From assembly GCA_013054445.1 (NCBI GenBank), contig JAAMPI010000968.1, positions 1-21,985 on the forward strand: a stretch of DNA of 21,985 bases. The letters are read 5' to 3'. This DNA is from Cudoniella acicularis. Its lineage: Eukaryota > Ascomycota > Leotiomycetes > Helotiales > Helotiaceae. Numbering within the stretch: position 1 is the stretch's first letter; every line of letters begins with the position of its first letter. Below are positions 16,848 through 21,985 of this stretch, piece by piece. The translations under genes and the position numbers were made by a program. The notes under the pieces were generated by a model. That model did no database searches, had not been told where the DNA came from, and saw only the letters and a list, made by a program, of their open reading frames with translations.

Positions 16848-18664
16848 GACGGGAAACTCTATCTAATAGCCTACTTTTCAAAGAAAATGCTAGCAGCAGA
16901 ACAGAACTACGATATCTTTTAGAAAGAGTTGCTGGTCATAATCGAAGCATTAAGGCACTAGAAGATCCATCTACAAGGAACAAAGCACCAAGTAGAAATT
17001 CATACCGACCATATGAATCTTCAAAGCTTCACGACCACCAAGGTACTAGACAACCGAAGACTAGCCAAGTGGGCCGAGGAGCTAGCAGCATAAATATTGT
17101 TATAAAGTATATCAAAGGAAAAGACAACCCTAGAGCTGATGCGCTCAGCCGCCAGCCAGGGTATGAGAATGATAAGAAGTATGACGAAAAACCAATACTC
17201 GAGGCATTAGGGAACGGAGACCTAGTACCAGCGGCAAGAGAAGTCGCCTCAATCGAGGTACTCGAAGGATGGGGGGAAAGATTCATGAGGCCCTCGCAGA
17301 TGAACTAAAAAAAGGCACGCCACGACAAACAGAGTCAGGACCTAACAAGTTAAGAGTCCAAGAATGAACAAGGAAAATCTATATACCAGAATCAATAAGG
17401 AAAGAATTCGTGCGCCAGCAACACTCGTTACCCGCACACGGACACCAAGGGGTACGTAAGACATATCAACGAATGGCAAGGGGCTATTGGTTCCCAGGAA
17501 TGAGACAATTGGTAAAAGAGGTAATCACGGAATGCGATACATGTGCAAGAAGCAAGACTCACGAAGTATATGACCTTAGTCCCGTATCAGGAAGCAAGCA
17601 CAGCGGAGCAACTCGCCCACGCATTCCTTAAAGAAGTAGTAGCCCACTATGGATTGCCAAGGGAAATCATATCGGATAGGTGTGACAGATCTGGTGCGAG
17701 TCACGTGTTCCGAGCTAGTCTGTTCTGGGACTAGTCCAGGAGCTGCGCTCCCTTAAGACGACAGTCTTTCCTGTATCTAGCTTCTTCTCTTCTTGGTCGA
17801 TAATTCTAAGAAACAGAGAGTACTACTTGATTTGCACTGCTTGCGTACGCTATAACAATAGGGATAAACTATTCACATCCAAATTCTGGCAAGCCCTTAC
17901 GGACATACTAGGAGTCAAAAGGAAAATATCGACATCATTCCACCCGCAGACGAACAGCGGGACAGAACGAATGAACCAAGTCATAGAAACATACTTGAGA
18001 TACTATGTCAACTATCAGCAAGACAACTGAGTATTCATGCTGCCCATGGCCCAGTTCGCCCATAACAGCTCAGTATCAGAAGCAGCGACAATGACGCCCT
18101 TGTATCAGAACTCAGAAAAGTATACGAAGAGATAGAAGAACAGCTAGAATTTATCGCAAAACGCAACACACAATACTACAATAAGAAACGTAGTCAGGAG
18201 CTAACGTTTAAAAAAAGGGGATAGGGTTTAACTAGTACGGGAAAACATCAAAACGAAAAGACTAAGCAACAAACTGGACTTCACGAAACTTGGACCTTTC
18301 AAGATCAAAACAGAAAAAGGACGTTTGAATTACGAACTTGATCTACCCAAAAATATGAAGATAGACCCTGTCTTCCACGTATCATTACTTGAACCAGTAG
18401 CGCCAGGGGCGCCAGAACCAACCCAAATAGAAACAACGATTGACCCGGTCAATCCCGATGCGGAATACGAAGTAGAAGTTATATTGAAAAGTAAGCACGA
18501 CAGTGACCTGATCAAATACTTTGTCAAATGGAAAGGGTACGTTCGCTATGTTTCAAGGAACGGATAGGGGGCATGTTAGAAAGGAAGGTTTCTTTAGATG
18601 TGGAAATTATGTTTCTTACCTATGTCTTAAGCGATCGAGACGATCTAGTTAGAAAAGGGGATAG
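16848..18664 (+). pseudogene. Decayed Ty3/gypsy chromovirus pol (RNase H, integrase, chromodomain)
   Basis: Domains in order: RNase H (GKLYLIAYFSKKMLAAEQNY, EIHTDHMNLQSF, YIKGKDNPRADALSR; 16848-17160), integrase zinc finger (SLPAHGHQGVRKTYQRM ... ECDTCARSK; about 17424-17563), integrase core (KEVVAHYGLPREIISDR ... DKLFTSKFWQAL, STSFHPQT, TERMNQVIETYLRYY; about 17570-18030), Pol C-terminal region (LGPFKI ... DPVFHVSLLEP) and a cut-short chromodomain (EYEVEVILKSKH, YFVKWKGY; about 18460-18540). Defects are in-frame TAG at about 16918 and 16960 (the second replacing an expected Trp), frame changes near 17090 and 18215, loss of the first catalytic part of integrase near 17562, a TGA in place of Trp at about 18028, and an inserted solo LTR at 17681-17857. 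Gag, protease and reverse transcriptase are missing. The element is dead. Confidence 0.88.
17681..17857 (+). mobile_element. Solo LTR (177 bp) inside the gypsy integrase, with 5-bp target duplication
   Basis: The insert runs TGTGACAGATCTGG ... GCTATAACA and is flanked by ATAGG at 17676-17680 and again at 17858-17862. Removing it and one ATAGG restores the integrase reading S-D-R-D-K-L-F exactly. It carries a CACGTG near its start and CT-rich sequence (CTTCTTCTCTTCTTGG) internally. Its ends resemble those of the solo LTR at 13132-13347 (TGTCACAGACCTGG ... CTGTAACA). It proves a second retrotransposon insertion after the gypsy copy had integrated. Confidence 0.9.
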
Positions 18665-19031
18665 TGTCACGGATAATTTCCAGGCCTGAGGCTCGAGTCC
18701 GGTGACGATGACTAAGAGAACCTAGGGATATTATAGCGAGGCTATATGACATCACGTGACAATGATCATAGATAGATCGCGACGATCTAGGATCATAGCG
18801 ATCCATGATGATCCATGATCTAGTGCGATCCATAGGGTATAATAAGCAACGGAATTTCCTACCTATATAAGAGCTTCGTGCTCAATTTGATTTAGCTAGA
18901 GATAGTACAACGACTTCTTTAGAATCTTTACGTAGTAGACTTCCTTTTCTACAAGAGTGATACAGCTACTTAAGTAAGATACCAAACCCACGTACGGCTA
19001 ACCAGTTCTAGGTTGACGAGGAAACGTAACA
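18665..19031 (+). mobile_element. 3' LTR of the Ty3/gypsy element (about 367 bp)
   Basis: It starts TGTCACGGATAATTTCC directly after a purine tract (AGAAAAGGGGATAG) that fits a polypurine primer site, and ends GAAACGTAACA. A TATATAAGAGC lies at about 18863-18873. Positions 18763-18830 are unusually dense in GATC (eight copies). No matching 5' LTR is present in the window. The left half of the element appears lost, so the boundary relies on the TG...CA ends and the purine tract. Confidence 0.72.
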
Positions 19032-19380
19032 TATATAGCAATCTAAACACCTAACCCTAACCCAAAGCCCTACCCCATGATCACCAAGGTACCTATAAGC
19101 GTTACATTATCCCAAAATCTATATATTTATAATTAGTATATACAAGAGTATTTAATCTACTAGTTTTGAGAAATCAGACCTCATTCAATTCAAAGTTGAG
19201 CTTTTACGTGTGAGAACTGGTGCGGGGTTAGATTACGCGAAAGCTTAGTCATCGCTCATCTTCGTCCCACAACTGCACAGAAAAATTTATAAAAATCTAT
19301 CATGTCAACTTCATAAACCTGACTTCCACAGTTATCTTCGGACTTGACTCCGCATAATACTACTTTTCTATCACCGCAAA
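19032..19380. other. AT-rich spacer between the gypsy LTR and the APH-like gene
   Basis: About 350 bases holding the telomere-like motif at 19050-19063 and the presumed promoter of the 19381 gene. No other feature was recognised. Confidence 0.45.
19050..19063 (+). repeat. Short interstitial telomere-like repeat
   Basis: CCTAACCCTAACCC is a little over two copies of the fungal telomere unit (CCCTAA/TTAGGG), 19 bases beyond the LTR end. It is too short to rule out chance. Confidence 0.4.
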
Positions 19381-20748
19381 ATGCCAAGTCATTATATCGA
19401 ATTCGACAAGGACCTTCGTAAGAGAACAGGACATCACGATCTTCCTGCTTTTCGAAACAAAGTTCGAGGTTATGCGGTTGAGCTAGTGCAATCATATGCG
19501 GGTCATGGTTTTACTTGCACTATACTTGAGACTGTCACCGGTGGATTCCATATCTGTGTGATTTTAGATGTGGTAGCAGACAGAGAGGCAAAGAAATGGG
19601 TATTGCGGGTTCCTATTCCTTGGGAACATGCCGAGGATCTGTTCAATGAAAAGTTTCAGAAGGAGATAGCTCAGATGAAGTGAGTTTCTTGCCTCCCAAC
19701 GTTTTGTTGAAGGCATGCAAATCGCTAACTTTCTCGCAGACACATATCGGCCAACACGAAATGGCCGATTCCACGAATCATCGCTTTCGGTTTCTGGGAG
19801 GGCCTGCACCCCGGCGGCGATCGTTTCATGCTTGAGGAACATATGCCTGGGACTGCGGTCGGAGATATCTCGAGATTATCCGATGCACAACGTAATATGT
19901 TTTACTCAAGTCTATCTGACCTGCTTCTCGAGCTCTGGAAGCTTCCTTTTCCTAGGATCGGGTCTATAGGACTTGATGACACCGGTGAACCAGATGCCTC
20001 GAATCTGACGCGGCCCTTGGTACTAGAGTTCAATAACCTTGAGCTAGACGGCACTAGTATCTCCGCTATCATTCCACCAAACAAGAATTTCGAAACACCA
20101 TCAGAATATTTTCTTGCTCTTGCGGATCTACATATGGAACACTTGCTTCAACAACGGAATAGCATTGAGTCCGAGGAAGAGGTCGAGATAAAGTTTATAA
20201 ATAGGTTCGCATTTAGGGATGCGATATCAACTTTCACGAACTCCGATTGGGATGTTTGTGTTCTCATCCCGGGAGATCTAAGCCCAGAGAACATTTTAAT
20301 CGATGACGATGGCCGTGTCACTGCTATTTTGGATCTTGAGTGGACATCTGTTCGACCGGTTCAGTGTATTGGCCCGCCTGTCTGGCTAACTGGTGACCGA
20401 TGTGGCGACGTCATTGTGCGGGATAAAGATAAGTTGAAGAAATTTCAGGTGGAATACGACCGATTTGTTGAGGTATTTAAGAGACAAGAAAACTTGTTTC
20501 TACAAGCTGGGAACCGAAGCCCTTTCCAGGACTCAGATATGAGACTTTCACGCATTATGGAAGCAGGACTTTCTACAGGGAACTACTGGTTCACGGAAGC
20601 TGCAGAGTCGTTTTATGGATTTGACGGGCTAATCCCTCAGATAATAACCCACCAAAATAATTCTCGTGATTCGCATTTGCTTGCAATGGCTAGGTGGGTT
20701 GGAAACCGGAAGCTGAAAGATCTTAGGGATGACCTAGGAAAACCATGA
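19381..20748 (+). CDS. APH/choline-kinase-like phosphotransferase family protein, two exons
   Basis: Exon 1 is 19381-19679 and exon 2 is 19740-20748. The intron (19680-19739) has GTGAGT, a GCTAAC branch and a CAG end, and joining gives 435 aa without a stop. The start context is CAAAATGCC. The N-terminal lobe includes GGFHICVILDV and WVLRVPIPW, then ISANTKWPIPRIIAFGFW and FMLEEHMPG across the splice. The catalytic region is IPGDLSPENILIDDDGRVTAILDLEWTS: Asp of the 'GDL' loop, Asn of 'ENIL' and Asp of 'DLEW' are present, but the usual His before GD is Pro. Fungal APH-domain proteins of this kind phosphorylate small molecules or remain uncharacterised; the substrate is unknown. This is not evidence of antibiotic resistance. 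No decay is seen. It lies 350 bp from the gypsy LTR. Confidence 0.85.
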
Positions 20749-20792
20749 GCATGTCTTAGCTTCAGTATCTCAAGGAATATAAATACAGCAAT

Positions 20793-20999
20793 TCAGTCCT
20801 TTTTTCCTTCTCTGCGAGCGGCTTGTGCAGCCTCCGCAGATCTTGTCGTAAGAACGCGATCCGTTTCTGACACCCTTTGCGCTGGCTTCTCCTCACGAGA
20901 TTTTTGAGCTGCTTCACCCGACTTATGAGCTGTTTCCAAGTCACGCGTTTCAACTATTGGACCACCAGCAACCTGCTTATTTTTCTGGTCTGAAGACAT
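20793..20999 (-). CDS. Small charged, Ala/Lys/Glu-rich hypothetical protein
   Basis: ATG 20999 opens 68 codons (MSSDQKNKQVAGGPIVETRD ... ending EAAQAARREGKKD); an in-frame ATG at 21044 would give 83. The sequence is hydrophilic, mostly predicted helical by composition, with repeated Glu/Ala/Lys spacing and no signal peptide or membrane part. I prefer the inner start because the composition changes there. It converges with the APH-like gene, with 44 bases between stop codons. The family is not recognised. Small proteins of this composition are common in fungi, but chance cannot be excluded. Confidence 0.4.
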   Translation of the reverse strand: MSSDQKNKQVAGGPIVETRDLETAHKSGEAAQKSREEKPAQRVSETDRVLTTRSAEAAQAARREGKKD

Positions 21000-21044
21000 G
21001 CTACCTAGATATGTCGGTTTTAACAAAGGTTGTTTAGGGTGCAT

Positions 21045-21985
21045 GAAGTGGGCCTCACCAATTGATTAAAGTTAAATATGTTAGTAGCTTAAGTCTTCTC
21101 CTCAACGCTAATCTAATGATAGTTGAGAACAAATTAGAAAATGATAGATCGTAGTGCTTACCGAGATAGAATATTATCTGACTGCTGGTGAGATAAAACG
21201 GGTGAAGGGTATGTCTAACTTATAGTTATTGTCTGCTCTTTAGCCAAATTGACTGCCTAGAAGCGGGGCAACGAATGGCTGACAAATGTAAAGAGCAAGC
21301 CTTCTGATGATCCAGTTATGATTCGGCCTGTAATGACCCACTGCTGCAACCCAACCTTATACGGCCGCTAATCAGGGTTGGACCATCGACTGCCACGTCA
21401 CAAATTCGGTTAGAGTTTGCCAGACGATAAGGGATTTTCATTTATGCATATTTGATTGGCGCATGAGTTAATCCGACCAGTACACGAGCCAGGAGTATCA
21501 GCACGTACCGGTAGTGATCCAAAAGGGTTACAATTATTTTGCTCTTGACGAAGATGAGGAGATCTTCCCCATCAGGTGATTGAGCACGTAAACAATTCGG
21601 TGGGTGTGGGCATAACTGTTGATGTTTTCTGGGTACAACTGTGTCAGTTGGCTTACAGGGGTCCTGTATATTGTTCCCTAATCCTGAACGCTTTGACCTC
21701 ACCAGCGGGGTCGCCGACGACTATTCAGCTATACCAGGACTACGATTCAGCTATCCAAGGATACAGTTACGTATGATGAGTTTCTATTCAGCTACAGTAC
21801 TAAGGCATAAGTCTGAGCCATTTAAGCGAAATGCATTTTACCTCGCACCCCCTTGTTTTAATCACTTATTAATAACTTTACGAATAGAATAGATAATCAT
21901 ATATAAAGTTTATTTATTTGTTTATTAGAACCTAGGCTATAAATCCCTATAAAAAAATCTTATAATTTCTGATTTTTAAGCTCAG
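21045..21985. other. No gene recognised
   Basis: About 940 bases to the right edge. Short open frames on both strands (for example 21442-21702 minus, 21576-21892 plus) lack any motif or intron structure. The last 130 bases are very AT-rich (TTTATTTATTTGTTTATT), possibly the edge of another mutated repeat. The upstream region of the small minus-strand gene lies at 21000-21100. Confidence 0.45.

Noticed and set aside
21442..21892. Short open frames on both strands near the right edge
   Set aside because: They overlap each other, contain no motif and show no splice structure.
1..21985. CRISPR arrays, bacterial operons, riboswitches or Shine-Dalgarno sites
   Set aside because: The window is clearly eukaryotic (spliceosomal introns, fungal families), and no regularly spaced repeats were seen.

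Overview
The window comes from a filamentous ascomycete (Pezizomycotina). The evidence is short spliceosomal introns (about 50-90 bp, GTRNGT donors, CTRAC branch sites, YAG acceptors), HET-domain and STAND/NACHT gene families, DUF6594, fungal Tc1/mariner and chromovirus-type Ty3/gypsy elements, and AT-rich tracts whose stop codons look like the footprint of repeat-induced point mutation (RIP, CpA to TpA). It reads as an accessory, transposon-rich compartment and not a housekeeping region.

Left part (1-7037): the 5' part of a HET-type gene leaves the window on the minus strand (497 to 1). An unrecognised minus-strand reading frame follows (2779-1844). Next is a 5'-truncated copy of the rRNA-processing gene UTP23 with an in-frame TGA, joined head to tail to a RIP-destroyed N-terminal piece of a STAND/NACHT gene (3508-4395). 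Then comes a plus-strand HET-domain gene (4670-7037) with two introns and an apparent single-base frameshift near its 3' end.

Middle (7038-13131): about 2.2 kb without a convincing gene, including a fold-back sequence and a TATA-like promoter. This is followed by two minus-strand genes in tandem: a four-exon DUF6594 membrane-protein gene (10403-9293, one frameshift) and an intact intron-less HET-domain gene (12513-10774).

Transposon block (13132-19031): a solo LTR with a 5-bp target duplication; an old RIP-mutated element interrupted by an intact-looking Tc1/mariner element with 38-bp inverted repeats and a full transposase; an LTR-like fragment; and a decayed chromodomain Ty3/gypsy pol whose integrase is broken by a second solo LTR, again with a perfect 5-bp duplication, ending in a 367-bp 3' LTR. 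The order of events can be partly read: RIP came before the Tc1 insertion, and gypsy insertion came before the second solo LTR.

Right part (19381-21985): a two-exon APH/kinase-like gene (435 aa), a small charged minus-strand protein gene, and about 1 kb with nothing recognisable.

The theme is non-self recognition: three HET-type genes, one dead STAND gene and a DUF6594 gene within about 12.5 kb, in different states of decay. No wholly new system is proven. The most interesting candidates are the adjacent HET-DUF6594 pair and the chimeric UTP23-STAND relic.
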